This document shows positions 41,012-49,803 of a DNA stretch of 64,000 bases, piece by piece. The position numbers and the translations under genes were made by a program. Location of the stretch: contig NZ_CP061947.1 of NCBI RefSeq assembly GCF_014838715.1, positions 1,674,001 through 1,738,000 of the forward strand. The letters are read 5' to 3'. The notes beneath the pieces are model-generated. The model did not search any database. It was not told where the DNA came from and saw only the letters and a list, made by a program, of their open reading frames with translations. Numbering within the stretch: position 1 is the first letter of the stretch; every line of letters begins with the position of its first letter. The stretch comes from Algoriphagus sp. Y33 (GTDB lineage: Bacteria > Bacteroidota > Bacteroidia > Cytophagales > Cyclobacteriaceae).

Positions 41012-44000
41012 ATGAAAAAAAAGCAGCTCTTTGCTTTAAAGGATATTTATTATAAGATATCCATGCTCTTGATTATTACCATTACACTCTCTGTAGGAGT
41101 GTCAGATGGACAAGTATTAGATAAAAGAATTTCTATTTCATTAGATAAAGTTGAGATCGTAGACTTTTTGGAAAGTCTTCAGTCCATGGCAGATGTTAGG
41201 TTTGTCTATAGTCCATCAGTCATTCCGGTCAATGAAAAGATCTCACCAAAATTCAATAAGCAAAAGCTGAGTGAGGTGCTTAGCCTCACTTTGTCTGATT
41301 TTGGAGTCGATTACAAAGAAATGAGTGGACAGCTTGTTCTTTTTAAACATAAGTCTGAAGAAAAGAAAGAGGGAGAAAAACCCCACCTCATCCCGGTCAA
41401 CTCACCCCAATCGAAAATTCTTTCCGGAAAAATAACGGATGTTAGAGGGGAAGGCATTGTAGGAGCCACTATAATGCTGAAAGGTACCAGCATTGGAACA
41501 ACTACGGATATTGATGGATATTTCAAGTTTTACATCCCTGATGATCATGAAAAGGATTTTCTTGTAATCTCCTTTATAGGATATAAACCTATGGAAGTGA
41601 AAATAGGAGATCAAAGTACCTTTCAAATAACGCTGGAAGAGGAGATAGGCCAGTTGAGTGAAGTGGTGGTCAATGGTTACTCTGAGATCAGAAAGGAATC
41701 GTTTACTGGGACTACAGTTACTATTTCAGGAGAGGATTTGAAGCAGGCCAATCCTACCAATATCCTTGCTGCCATTCAATTGTTTGATCCTTCTTTTAGG
41801 GTGTCGGAAAACACCTCTCTAGGATCCAATCCCAACGCCATACCGGAGATCACCGTCAGAGGTTCAACAGGTTTACCAAGCAATACTTCTGAATCTACCG
41901 ATGATTTCAATTTGAGCAAAGCCTCATTGCTCAACAATCCTAATCTCCCAACTTTCATTTTGGATGGTTTTCAGGTAAGTATTCAAACTGTTTTTGACAT
42001 AAATTATAACAGGATCGCTTCCATTACTTTGCTGAAAGATGCTGCTGCAGCTGCTATTTATGGATCCCGTGCGGCCAATGGAGTGGTAGTTATCACGACC
42101 TACCCTCCGGAAGAAGGGAAAATACATGTGACCTATACCGCCGACGTAAATATCAGTGGACCGGATCTTTCCGTGTACCAGTTGCTAAATGCCGAGGAAA
42201 AGCTGGAATATGAACGATTGGCCGGACTGTACAGCACCAGTACCAATACCAATGGGAATAGCCAAAATGAATTGGATTTACTCTACTATCAAAAGAAGAA
42301 GAATGTGGTTAGCGGTGTGGACTCCTACTGGTTGTCCGAACCTGTGGAGACTTCCATAGGAAGTTCCCACTCAATTTATGCAGAGGGAGGATCCAACACG
42401 ATGCTTTATGGAGTGACGGGAAGGTATCAAAAAATGAAGGGTGTCATGAAAGGGTCTGAACGAAACCGGTATGGAGGTGATTTGAGGCTTACCTATAACG
42501 TGAAAGATAAAATCACTTTCAATAATCAACTGACGATCACTGTTACAAAAAGCGAGGAATCCCCTTATGGAAGTTTCGCAGATTACGCAAGAATGAATCC
42601 CTATTATCCTAAAAAGGACGATAACGGCAATATTCTTCAAGCAGTGGACAGCTGGCAGCGTCGGGAGGCCAGTGGAACACAAGTGCAGGATGTAGTGCTG
42701 AACCCGGCCTACAATGCTACCCTTAGCAATTCAGACGTTGAGAATTACACACAGATTATCAATTCATTTTCCACTGTTTACAGGGTTACACCGAGTTTAC
42801 GTATGCAGGCACAACTTAGTCTGAACAGAGTGCTTTCAGATAGGGATAAATACCAATCACCGTTTAGCAATGAATTCTTTAACTACACCGGTGATGCCTT
42901 GAAAAACAGGGGGAGGTATGATTATGCCGGTGCAAATGAGACTTCTATAGATGGGAATTTTGTGGCCTCATATAATAAGGTTATCGGAGACCATTTTTTC
43001 AATGCGTCTCTAGGGGGGAACTGGAGAACCTACAGTTCTGAATTCAAGAGCTTTACAGCTACAGGATTTATCAGCGACAGATTCACAAATATTTCTTTTG
43101 CCAATCGCTATGAAGAAAATGCTTCTCCTAATGGAGATAGGTCTGTAGAACGTTTACTGGGAGTATTTGCCAATGTCAATTACTCTATAAAAGATAAATA
43201 CCTCTTTGACTTGGCCACCCGGATTGACGGTTCATCAAAATTCGGAACTGAAAATAAATATGCTCCCTTTTGGGCTGCCGGTATTGGATGGAACATGCAT
43301 AATGAGGGTTTTTTGTCTGATAGGTCATTTATCAATAGACTAACCATCAGAGCCACAACCGGGGTAACCGGTGAGGTTTCTTTCCCATCCTACATGTCCA
43401 AAACCACTTATGAATACAGAAATGATTGGTATTCGACCGGTGTGGGTGCCGTGAGTCTGGGGTATGGCAATGAGTCGTTGAAATGGCAAAGAACGCGAAA
43501 CTATGATTTGGGTGTGGAGCTTTCGCTTTTCAATAACAGAATCTACCTTCTGCCGAGGTACTATTATAGAAGTACTGAAGATGTTCTTGCAGATATCATC
43601 GTTCCGACATCTGTGGGGTTTGGTTCATATAAGGCCAATCTTGGTGTAATGGAGAATAAAGGTTTTGAGTTAATGCTGAGAACTAACGTGATCCACGGAG
43701 CAGGTGGCTGGTTTGTAGGGCTCTTTGCCAATATTGCCCATAACAAGAACACCATCAAAAAAATCTCTGAATCGCTGAAGAAGTATAACGATGAAGTTGA
43801 TGAAGATCAGGGAGGAGCGCCATTGTTGAGATTTCGCGAAGGGGAGTCTTTGAATACCATATACGCAGTTCCTTCTTTGGGGATCGATCCGGAAAACGGA
43901 AGAGAACTTTATGTGAAGCGGGATGGAACAATCACCTATGAGTACGATGCCAAAGACAATGTGCCTGTAGGCGATAGTTCACCTAAAATCGACGGATCTT

Positions 44001-44431
44001 TCGGTACCAACATCTCTTATAAGAATTTCTACCTATCAGTTAATTTTTACACCAAACTAGGAGGGGATCTCTATAATCAGACACTGGTGGATCGGGTGGA
44101 AAACGCCGATCCAAGATACAACGCAGATAAGCGCGTGCTTTCAGAAAGGTGGCAAGAGTCAGGAGATGTGGTATTCTTTAAGGATGTAGCGATCAGGGAA
44201 AACACGAATGCCTCCTCACGATTTTTGCAGGTTGACAATGCCGTAGAGCTACGTTCGGCAAATCTGAGCTACGAAAGTTATGGTAAGCTGGCTAAAGATC
44301 TGAAAATGCAGAGCTTGAAATTCACGGTAACCATGAATGATATCTGGAGATGGGCACCTGTGAAGTTGGAACGTGGTATCCAATACCCGTTTGCCAGAAC
44401 AGTTACATTCTCAGTTCAGGCCAGGTTCTGA
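41012..44431 (+). CDS. STN-domain SusC/RagA-family TonB-linked transporter
   Basis: 1139 residues. Signal peptide (1-34); STN domain (about 40-110, ISLDKVEIVDFLESLQSMADVRFVYSP in parts, GVDYKEMSGQLVLFK), which passes the ligand signal to FecR; carboxypeptidase-D-like domain (about 135-215, GKITDVRGEGIVGATIMLKGTS); TonB-box EVVVNGYSEIRKE; plug (about 225-360, with FILDGFQVSIQTVFDINYNRIASI, AAIYGSRAANGVVVITTY); barrel ending FSVQARF. It imports an unknown ligand. The SusD, DUF4843 and PKD-like lipoprotein genes follow in the same direction. Confidence 0.95.
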   Translation: MKKKQLFALKDIYYKISMLLIITITLSVGVSDGQVLDKRISISLDKVEIVDFLESLQSMADVRFVYSPSVIPVNEKISPKFNKQKLSEVLSLTLSDFGVDYKEMSGQLVLFKHKSEEKKEGEKPHLIPVNSPQSKILSGKITDVRGEGIVGATIMLKGTSIGTTTDIDGYFKFYIPDDHEKDFLVISFIGYKPMEVKIGDQSTFQITLEEEIGQLSEVVVNGYSEIRKESFTGTTVTISGEDLKQANPTNILAAIQLFDPSFRVSENTSLGSNPNAIPEITVRGSTGLPSNTSESTDDFNLSKASLLNNPNLPTFILDGFQVSIQTVFDINYNRIASITLLKDAAAAAIYGSRAANGVVVITTYPPEEGKIHVTYTADVNISGPDLSVYQLLNAEEKLEYERLAGLYSTSTNTNGNSQNELDLLYYQKKKNVVSGVDSYWLSEPVETSIGSSHSIYAEGGSNTMLYGVTGRYQKMKGVMKGSERNRYGGDLRLTYNVKDKITFNNQLTITVTKSEESPYGSFADYARMNPYYPKKDDNGNILQAVDSWQRREASGTQVQDVVLNPAYNATLSNSDVENYTQIINSFSTVYRVTPSLRMQAQLSLNRVLSDRDKYQSPFSNEFFNYTGDALKNRGRYDYAGANETSIDGNFVASYNKVIGDHFFNASLGGNWRTYSSEFKSFTATGFISDRFTNISFANRYEENASPNGDRSVERLLGVFANVNYSIKDKYLFDLATRIDGSSKFGTENKYAPFWAAGIGWNMHNEGFLSDRSFINRLTIRATTGVTGEVSFPSYMSKTTYEYRNDWYSTGVGAVSLGYGNESLKWQRTRNYDLGVELSLFNNRIYLLPRYYYRSTEDVLADIIVPTSVGFGSYKANLGVMENKGFELMLRTNVIHGAGGWFVGLFANIAHNKNTIKKISESLKKYNDEVDEDQGGAPLLRFREGESLNTIYAVPSLGIDPENGRELYVKRDGTITYEYDAKDNVPVGDSSPKIDGSFGTNISYKNFYLSVNFYTKLGGDLYNQTLVDRVENADPRYNADKRVLSERWQESGDVVFFKDVAIRENTNASSRFLQVDNAVELRSANLSYESYGKLAKDLKMQSLKFTVTMNDIWRWAPVKLERGIQYPFARTVTFSVQARF

Positions 44432-44489
44432 TCAGTTCAGGAATCGATCATAATTGACACAAGAAATTTATACTACTAAAAGAATAGAA

Positions 44490-45992
44490 ATGAAAAAATA
44501 CCTGATATTATTCTCGGGCCTACTCATTTTCTCTTCATGTGCGGATTATCTGGATGTGAGACCGGAGTCCCAAATTGAAAAGGAGGTTTTGTTCAGCACC
44601 GAATATGGTTTTTTTGAAGCACTTAATGGTGTGTATGTAAGAGGTACTGAAGGCGATATATATGGCAATGAACTTACTTTCGGTTCTCTTGACGTTTTGG
44701 CCCAGAATTATTCCATGACCAATGGTTCCAATACCTTGGCAGAAACCTATGCAGAGACGGCCGATTTCAACTACCTGGACAATTCTTTTGTGACCAGAAA
44801 GAATAGCATCTGGAATGGATTGTACAATGCTATTGGGAATTGTAACCTCATTCTTGAAAATATTGATGAAAAAGAAGATGTGTTTACAAATGCACTTTAT
44901 GCCCCATTGATAAAAGGTGAGGCCAAAGCCCTGAGAGCTTACCTTCATTTTGATTTGCTACGGTTGTTTGCACCATCTTTTCTAAATAATCCTGCCGCAC
45001 CTGCTATCCCTTATGTGGTCAATTATTCTACCGAGGTTACACCACAATCCACCGTATCTGAAGTGTTGGATCTGATCATTGCTGAATTGCTTGAAGCAAG
45101 AACATTGTTAGAATCTGATCCAATTTTAACAGATAGCTATATGGTAGGCTACACTTACAATAATGATTTTGATGGCCTGCCGGATGATGGCTCCAATGAA
45201 GAGCAGGGCAACGATCTGTTTATTCAAAACCGAAGGCACAGAATGAACTACTACGCCGTCTGTGCGGAGTTGGCAAGGGTGTACTTGTATAAAGACGATA
45301 AGGTAAATGCGCTCAAATATGCATTGGAGGTTATTGAGTCGGGTAAGTTTCCGTGGACAGATAAAAACGATTTTACAGCAGATGACGATGAACTCAAGGA
45401 TCGGATCCTTTATAAAGAATTGATTTTCGGATGGTATATACCGGCCAGGGAGAATGATTTGAGAAACAGATTTGAAAATATCGCTACCAGTACTGCTATT
45501 GTATCGGCAGAAGGTAATATCCTTTATGAAACAGGTGGTGTAGGTGCGGATGACTTTAGATTCAAAGAATGGATGAAGCAAGAAAGTGACGGGATAACCA
45601 CAAAACTACTGCTTATGAAATTCAAACGTGACGGAAATGCAAATCTACACAGTTTGATGGCTCCTGCATTGCGTTTGAGCGAGATGTATTATATCGCTGC
45701 GGAATGCAGTTTTGATTCTGATCCGGAAATGGCGTGGGGATACTTCAACACAGTTAGATTTAATCGCGGTATAGGGACGGAGATTCATAATGAAACTGAC
45801 TATGAGTTTTTTATATCCGAGCTAATTAAGGAGGCACGCAAGGAGTTTTATGGAGAAGGCCAGATATTTTATATGTACAAGAGATTGAACCGGGATATCC
45901 TGACCCAGTCGGGAGGGACTATTGCTGCGGGCGATCAGGTGTTTGTTTGGCCTTTGCCTGATGATGAAATTGTTTTTGGAGACAGAGATTGA
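44490..45992 (+). CDS. SusD/RagB-family lipoprotein
   Basis: The start MKKYLILFSGLLIFSSC gives the lipobox FSSC; the longer frame adds 12 residues that spoil the signal peptide. About 500 residues, with the SusD N-terminus (ADYLDVRPESQIEKEVLFSTEYGFFEALNGVY in parts), TPR helices (KGEAKALRAYLHFDLLRLFAPSF) and C-terminal SEMYYIAAECSFDSDPEMAWGYFNTVRFNRG, EARKEFYGEGQIFYMYKRLNR. Partner of the STN-SusC 58 bases upstream. The RagB-like RAYLHFDLLRLFAP version is frequent in loci with DUF4843 and PKD-like lipoproteins. Confidence 0.93.
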   Translation: MKKYLILFSGLLIFSSCADYLDVRPESQIEKEVLFSTEYGFFEALNGVYVRGTEGDIYGNELTFGSLDVLAQNYSMTNGSNTLAETYAETADFNYLDNSFVTRKNSIWNGLYNAIGNCNLILENIDEKEDVFTNALYAPLIKGEAKALRAYLHFDLLRLFAPSFLNNPAAPAIPYVVNYSTEVTPQSTVSEVLDLIIAELLEARTLLESDPILTDSYMVGYTYNNDFDGLPDDGSNEEQGNDLFIQNRRHRMNYYAVCAELARVYLYKDDKVNALKYALEVIESGKFPWTDKNDFTADDDELKDRILYKELIFGWYIPARENDLRNRFENIATSTAIVSAEGNILYETGGVGADDFRFKEWMKQESDGITTKLLLMKFKRDGNANLHSLMAPALRLSEMYYIAAECSFDSDPEMAWGYFNTVRFNRGIGTEIHNETDYEFFISELIKEARKEFYGEGQIFYMYKRLNRDILTQSGGTIAAGDQVFVWPLPDDEIVFGDRD

Positions 45993-46010
45993 TATTTAAA
46001 CTAGCTTAAT

Positions 46011-46844
46011 ATGACAAGATATTTAACCCTATTTATTCTAGCATCTATCTCCTTGTTTTCATGCCGGGATGAAGATGAACTTTTGTACCGGGCTCCGGAC
46101 AACGTTTTCTTCAATTTTGATGACGAAAACACGAATAACCGAGATAGTATTTTCTACACATTTGCGTATAATCCGGAATTGGGATCTGATACTGTTTTCC
46201 TACCGGTGACTATCTCTGGAAGAAGGCTCTCCCATGAGAGGAAATTCTACGTGTCTGTAGTTGATTCAGCGACTACAGCCGTTCCAGGCACCCATTATGA
46301 GCCGCTGGAATCCTACTATCTCATGCCTGCGGATTCGGGACAAACATACATTCCATTTATTATGTATAGTTCTGATCCCATTCTTGCGGATACTTCAGTG
46401 TCAGTCAGTCTGGTGCTTCAAAGTGGTGAAGATTTTGGGGTTGGTTTTCCCGATTTGATAGCCGCCAAAGTGATGTTTTCCAATAGGCTGGAAAAACCGG
46501 AATGGTGGGATTTGTGGGCTGGTCAGCTGGGTGATTATTCCCGTACAAAACACCAGCTTTACTTGATCTCAGTTGGAAACCAAGATTTGATATCTTCCTA
46601 TGCAGACTATCTGTTTATTCCAAGAAGCCTTTTTCTAATTGATCAGCTAAGAAAGTTTATCAATGATCCATTCAGTTGGGCTGAGGCCCACTCGGATGAA
46701 TATACAATGGAAAAGGTAAATGATCAACTGTACTATTTCTATAGTATATCAAATCCTGAGACAAAATATGAGCTTACTTATTATCAGGACGATGCGAAGT
46801 TCTATTTCTACAATGAACACAATCAACGGGTGACGGTAAATTAA
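46011..46844 (+). CDS. DUF4843 lipoprotein
   Basis: 277 residues with lipobox LFSC (Cys18). Body matches DUF4843: NVFFNFDDENTNNRDSIFYTFAY in parts, DTVFLPVTISGRRLSHERKFYVSVVDSATTAVPGTHYEPL in parts, and YIPFIMYSSDPILADTSVSVSLVL. A surface lipoprotein almost always encoded after a SusCD pair; thought to be an accessory ligand-binding subunit, unproven. It starts 18 bases after the susD stop. A dispersed repeat block separates it from the next lipoprotein. Confidence 0.9.
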   Translation: MTRYLTLFILASISLFSCRDEDELLYRAPDNVFFNFDDENTNNRDSIFYTFAYNPELGSDTVFLPVTISGRRLSHERKFYVSVVDSATTAVPGTHYEPLESYYLMPADSGQTYIPFIMYSSDPILADTSVSVSLVLQSGEDFGVGFPDLIAAKVMFSNRLEKPEWWDLWAGQLGDYSRTKHQLYLISVGNQDLISSYADYLFIPRSLFLIDQLRKFINDPFSWAEAHSDEYTMEKVNDQLYYFYSISNPETKYELTYYQDDAKFYFYNEHNQRVTVN

Positions 46845-46861
46845 ATGCGTGCAGGCAAGAT

Positions 46862-46966
46862 GAACCATGCAAGATTCTCCCGATCCGCCGCGGCGGATCG
46901 GGACAGGCTATCCCGAATCAAGTTTGGGACAAGAAATGGCCATAAAAAAACAATTGTAAACATATG
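46862..46966 (+). repeat. Partial copy of the start-codon-linked repeat with 26-bp nested palindrome
   Basis: Contains the 3' half of the repeat (CATGCAAGATTCTCCCGATC, then a variant middle, ending CAATTGTAAACATATG). Inside it, 46878-46903 is a perfect 26-bp palindrome (arms TCCCGATCCGCCG and its complement). It runs straight into the full copy that starts at 46966, so the two are in tandem. Confidence 0.7.
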
Positions 46967-47057
46967 AAATCGAGCATGTCGAAAACGACACACAGGGGGA
47001 TGAATATTCACTTTGCGAGATTCCATGTGACCACTAAAATCAAAATATAAACACATG
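46966..47057 (+). repeat. Start-codon-linked dispersed repeat, copy 2
   Basis: GAAATCGAGCATGTCGAAAA, CACACAGGGGGATGA, GCGAGATTCCATGTGACCA and the end AATATAAACACATG, where ATG is the start of the PKD-like lipoprotein. It lacks the nested palindrome of copy 3. Confidence 0.75.
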
Positions 47058-48470
47058 AAACCATATTTAATTATATCCATAATATGCTGCCTGTTTTTGG
47101 CGACTTCATGCTATGAGGACTTGGGCAACTACAACTATGATCTCCCTGAGGAGCCTGTGGTACTTGGTGTTGCCGATTCGGTGTTTCAAGTGTCAGTAGG
47201 AGACAGCCTGCGGATACATCCTATACTGGATCACAGCATGGCGGACACGGATAATTTCTCGTTTGAGTGGCAAATTACAATAGCTGAGGAAATGAGACAC
47301 GAGTCTTATATAGGAAAAAATCTGGATATACAGTTCGGATTTAAAGCAGGTAGTTATTCCGGTATTTACAGTGTGTTGGATAATTCTAATGGCATGAAAT
47401 ATTTTTATCCTTTTACTATTGAATGTCAGACACAGTTTTCTAAAGGAATCGTAACGCTTTGTGATGACAATGGACAGGGCAGACTGGCCTTTGTGAAACC
47501 TGACTCTACAGTTATCAATAACTTATATGAAAGCCTGAATAGTGGAACGCTACCCTACAATCCGTTGCAATTGGTCCCTATTATCAATCAGACAAATACG
47601 AATACAGGTCTTACCAAGTATTGGCTCTTAGGAAAGGATGAGATCAACCCGGGAATAGGTATTAATGCGAATACGTTGTTTTTCGAAGCAACTCTTGAGG
47701 ATAATTTTTTCTCACCACCAAGTTCCATAGAGCCAAACTTTGTCTATCCCACCATGCTGGGGGCTTCTACAGGGGTCTTCAATAATAAACTTTATTTGGG
47801 AACTACCAGCACGCAGGATATTAGTCCGGATTATGGTAGATATGGTAATGCTATCGCCGGAGATTATTTACTGGCTCCAAGTTACATCTATGTGGATTTT
47901 CAGTATTATCTAGGCTTTGATATTAAGCATTATCAATTCGTGCGTTTTGCGAGCAGTGGAGCATATTATGGTGTAGATTATAAAGTAGATACGGCAGGGA
48001 CTGGATTTAATCCAAAAAAGCCTGGCTTGGTCTCGTATTCCCACATGCTTTATTTGAATGGAGCAACATCATATGCTTATGGAATTGATTCTGCAAATAG
48101 TTTTGTGGAGTTTAAATTTATGTTGAATGGAGATACTTTCGTGACGGATTATGTACGTGATTTTGTGCGTCCGGATTTGATTAACGAATCCAATATTTGG
48201 ATTGGTAATCAATTGGGTATTATTTATTTCACATCAAATGATAAAATCTATCGCTATAATCCAATCAATGAAGAAATCAGAGCTCTTTCGGCTGATTTCG
48301 GAGGAAAAAAGGTAACCATGATAGAGTTTGTACCAAACAGTGATTACATCATAGCCGGAACGGAAGGAAGTCTTTATTATTTGGATATTGGAACCGGAAA
48401 GGGAGGAAATATAGCTCATCAAATAGATGGTTTCGTGGGTGCTCCTGTTGATGTATTTATAAGAGAGTAA
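47055..48470 (+). CDS. PKD-like family lipoprotein
   Basis: 471 residues with lipobox ATSC (Cys18), then YEDLGNYNYDLPEEPVV, the usual opening of the Bacteroidota PKD-like lipoproteins found after SusCD and DUF4843. A PKD-like domain covers about 35-115 (FSFEWQITIAEE, GSYSGIYSVLDNSNG); the rest looks like a beta-propeller or sandwich (VTLCDDNGQGRLAFV, IYRYNPINEEIRALSADFGG). Probable surface accessory protein of the transporter. The start codon is part of a dispersed repeat, so its leader has been supplied by that element. Confidence 0.88.
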   Translation: MKPYLIISIICCLFLATSCYEDLGNYNYDLPEEPVVLGVADSVFQVSVGDSLRIHPILDHSMADTDNFSFEWQITIAEEMRHESYIGKNLDIQFGFKAGSYSGIYSVLDNSNGMKYFYPFTIECQTQFSKGIVTLCDDNGQGRLAFVKPDSTVINNLYESLNSGTLPYNPLQLVPIINQTNTNTGLTKYWLLGKDEINPGIGINANTLFFEATLEDNFFSPPSSIEPNFVYPTMLGASTGVFNNKLYLGTTSTQDISPDYGRYGNAIAGDYLLAPSYIYVDFQYYLGFDIKHYQFVRFASSGAYYGVDYKVDTAGTGFNPKKPGLVSYSHMLYLNGATSYAYGIDSANSFVEFKFMLNGDTFVTDYVRDFVRPDLINESNIWIGNQLGIIYFTSNDKIYRYNPINEEIRALSADFGGKKVTMIEFVPNSDYIIAGTEGSLYYLDIGTGKGGNIAHQIDGFVGAPVDVFIRE

Positions 48471-48522
48471 GCCTTTACAAATACTACCCAATCAATTTTA
48501 TTTATACAATAGCAAAAGGAGA

Positions 48523-48604
48523 GGGGCTGGATTTTTGAATCGTATAGTCTGGTTTAAGTCACTGAATTTTAAACCATACGGACACTCATTCAGCCCTTTT
48601 TTCT
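48523..48604 (+). terminator. Large nested hairpin terminator after the lipoprotein genes
   Basis: Outer stem GGGCTG (48524-48529) / CAGCCC (48591-48596) followed by TTTTTTCTC. Inside, CGTAT / ATACG and GGTTTAA / TTAAACC form a second stem (48541-48580). Probably ends the susC-to-PKD-like transcript. Confidence 0.65.
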
Positions 48605-48737
48605 CTTGCCCCTAAAAATGTCTCTTTTATATTTTAGGGTTTTTGGACTTGTTCTTTACTTAAGGATAGGTGACTTTACATTGTCAGTATAATATTTCAA
48701 TTAGTCAGTTGTGCCTTTTATTTTAATTTAATAAAAA

Positions 48738-49610
48738 ATGAAATTTAAATTTATAAAATTCAAACTCTTATTATTAGCTATTCTTATGCTTCTTGGACTT
48801 GTAGGTTATTCTCAGCAAGTAAAGAAGATCTATGAATCAGAATCCGGCGTTACCATAGACGATGCCGTTTTCCAACATATCGACCGGGAAGCCAAGAAGC
48901 TTATGGAGCATAGGCACCCCGAAAGGTTTGCTACGTTGGCTACGCAGCTGGTGAACGATCATGTTGATCTTAAACTATTAGAATCCTTTAAAAAAGAGCT
49001 CGGGGCATCTGAAATATATCAGATAAATGCTCCAGGGGTTCTGGTAGTAGCTACCATTTATAAATGCGATGATTGCCCTAATACGCATCTTCGGGCTGCT
49101 TCCGGTTTTGTGATTGCCGAAGAAGGAATTGCTGTGACTAGCTACCATATCTTCAAAGGAGACGCTACGGATGAGAATTCTGACTTGGCGGTAGTTGTGA
49201 TGGATTATGAGGGGCATGTTTATCCTGTAAAGGAGGTGCTGGCGGCAAGCTTCAATGACGATGTGGCTATTTTTAGATTTGATACCATGGGTAGAACAAC
49301 GGGTAGTTTGCCATTGGGTCAGGATGCTATTCCCGGGCAGGACGTGAGTATTATTTCGCATCCACATTCCATGTTTTATTCTTTTACTTCAGGTGTTGCG
49401 ATCAGAAGTTATCTTCGGAATGAAGCAAAAAAGACGAGTGTTACCGCTGATTTTTCACAAGGCTCAAGTGGGGCTCCTGTATTTGATGACAAAGGCAATG
49501 TGGTAGGAGTTGTGTCTGCTACAAGGGCTCTTTACAATGCTGATCAAAATGTCCAAATGGTTTCAAGAGAGGTCATTCCAGTGAGCCGCTTAAAAACCTT
49601 AATCAACTAA
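48738..49610 (+). CDS. Exported trypsin-like serine protease
   Basis: 290 residues. A signal peptide (hydrophobic 10-23, cleaved near GYSQQ), a helical ~70-residue pro-region, then a chymotrypsin-fold domain with the catalytic triad His137 (TSYHIF), Asp174/175 (NDDVAIF) and Ser244 (QGSSGAPVF). There is no PDZ domain, so it is not a typical DegP. A Cys110-x-x-Cys113 pair precedes the His loop. It lies between the SusCD lipoproteins and a TlpA-type oxidoreductase, which suggests processing of a protein or peptide ligand, but it has its own promoter region. Confidence 0.88.
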   Translation: MKFKFIKFKLLLLAILMLLGLVGYSQQVKKIYESESGVTIDDAVFQHIDREAKKLMEHRHPERFATLATQLVNDHVDLKLLESFKKELGASEIYQINAPGVLVVATIYKCDDCPNTHLRAASGFVIAEEGIAVTSYHIFKGDATDENSDLAVVVMDYEGHVYPVKEVLAASFNDDVAIFRFDTMGRTTGSLPLGQDAIPGQDVSIISHPHSMFYSFTSGVAIRSYLRNEAKKTSVTADFSQGSSGAPVFDDKGNVVGVVSATRALYNADQNVQMVSREVIPVSRLKTLIN

Positions 49611-49681
49611 ATTTAACAGAATAGCAGCTTAACTCAACACAATCATAAAATTTATTCAAAATATCAGATAAGATTAATCAT

Positions 49682-49803
49682 GAAATCGAGCATGTTGAAA
49701 ACGACGCACACTGGGATGATTTTCCCATATGCGAGATTCTCCCGATCCGCCGCGGCAGACGGGACAGGCTATGTGACCATTAAAAATCAATTATAAATAC
49801 ATG
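49682..49803 (+). repeat. Start-codon-linked dispersed repeat, copy 3 (with nested palindrome)
   Basis: GAAATCGAGCATGTTGAAAA, CACACTGGGATGATT, GCGAGATTCTCCCGATCC, an inserted imperfect palindrome (49740-49770), ATGTGACCATTAAAAATC and the end AATTATAAATACATG, where the ATG starts the TlpA-like gene. It is the long form of the repeat. Confidence 0.75.

Noticed and set aside
46878..46903. GC-rich 26-bp palindrome as a rho-independent terminator
   Set aside because: No U-tract on either strand, and it lies inside a repeat copy with a related form at 49740; better seen as part of the repeat.
35689..49803. The dispersed repeat as a CRISPR array or tRNA-like gene
   Set aside because: Copies are kilobases apart with no regular spacers, cas genes or cloverleaf.
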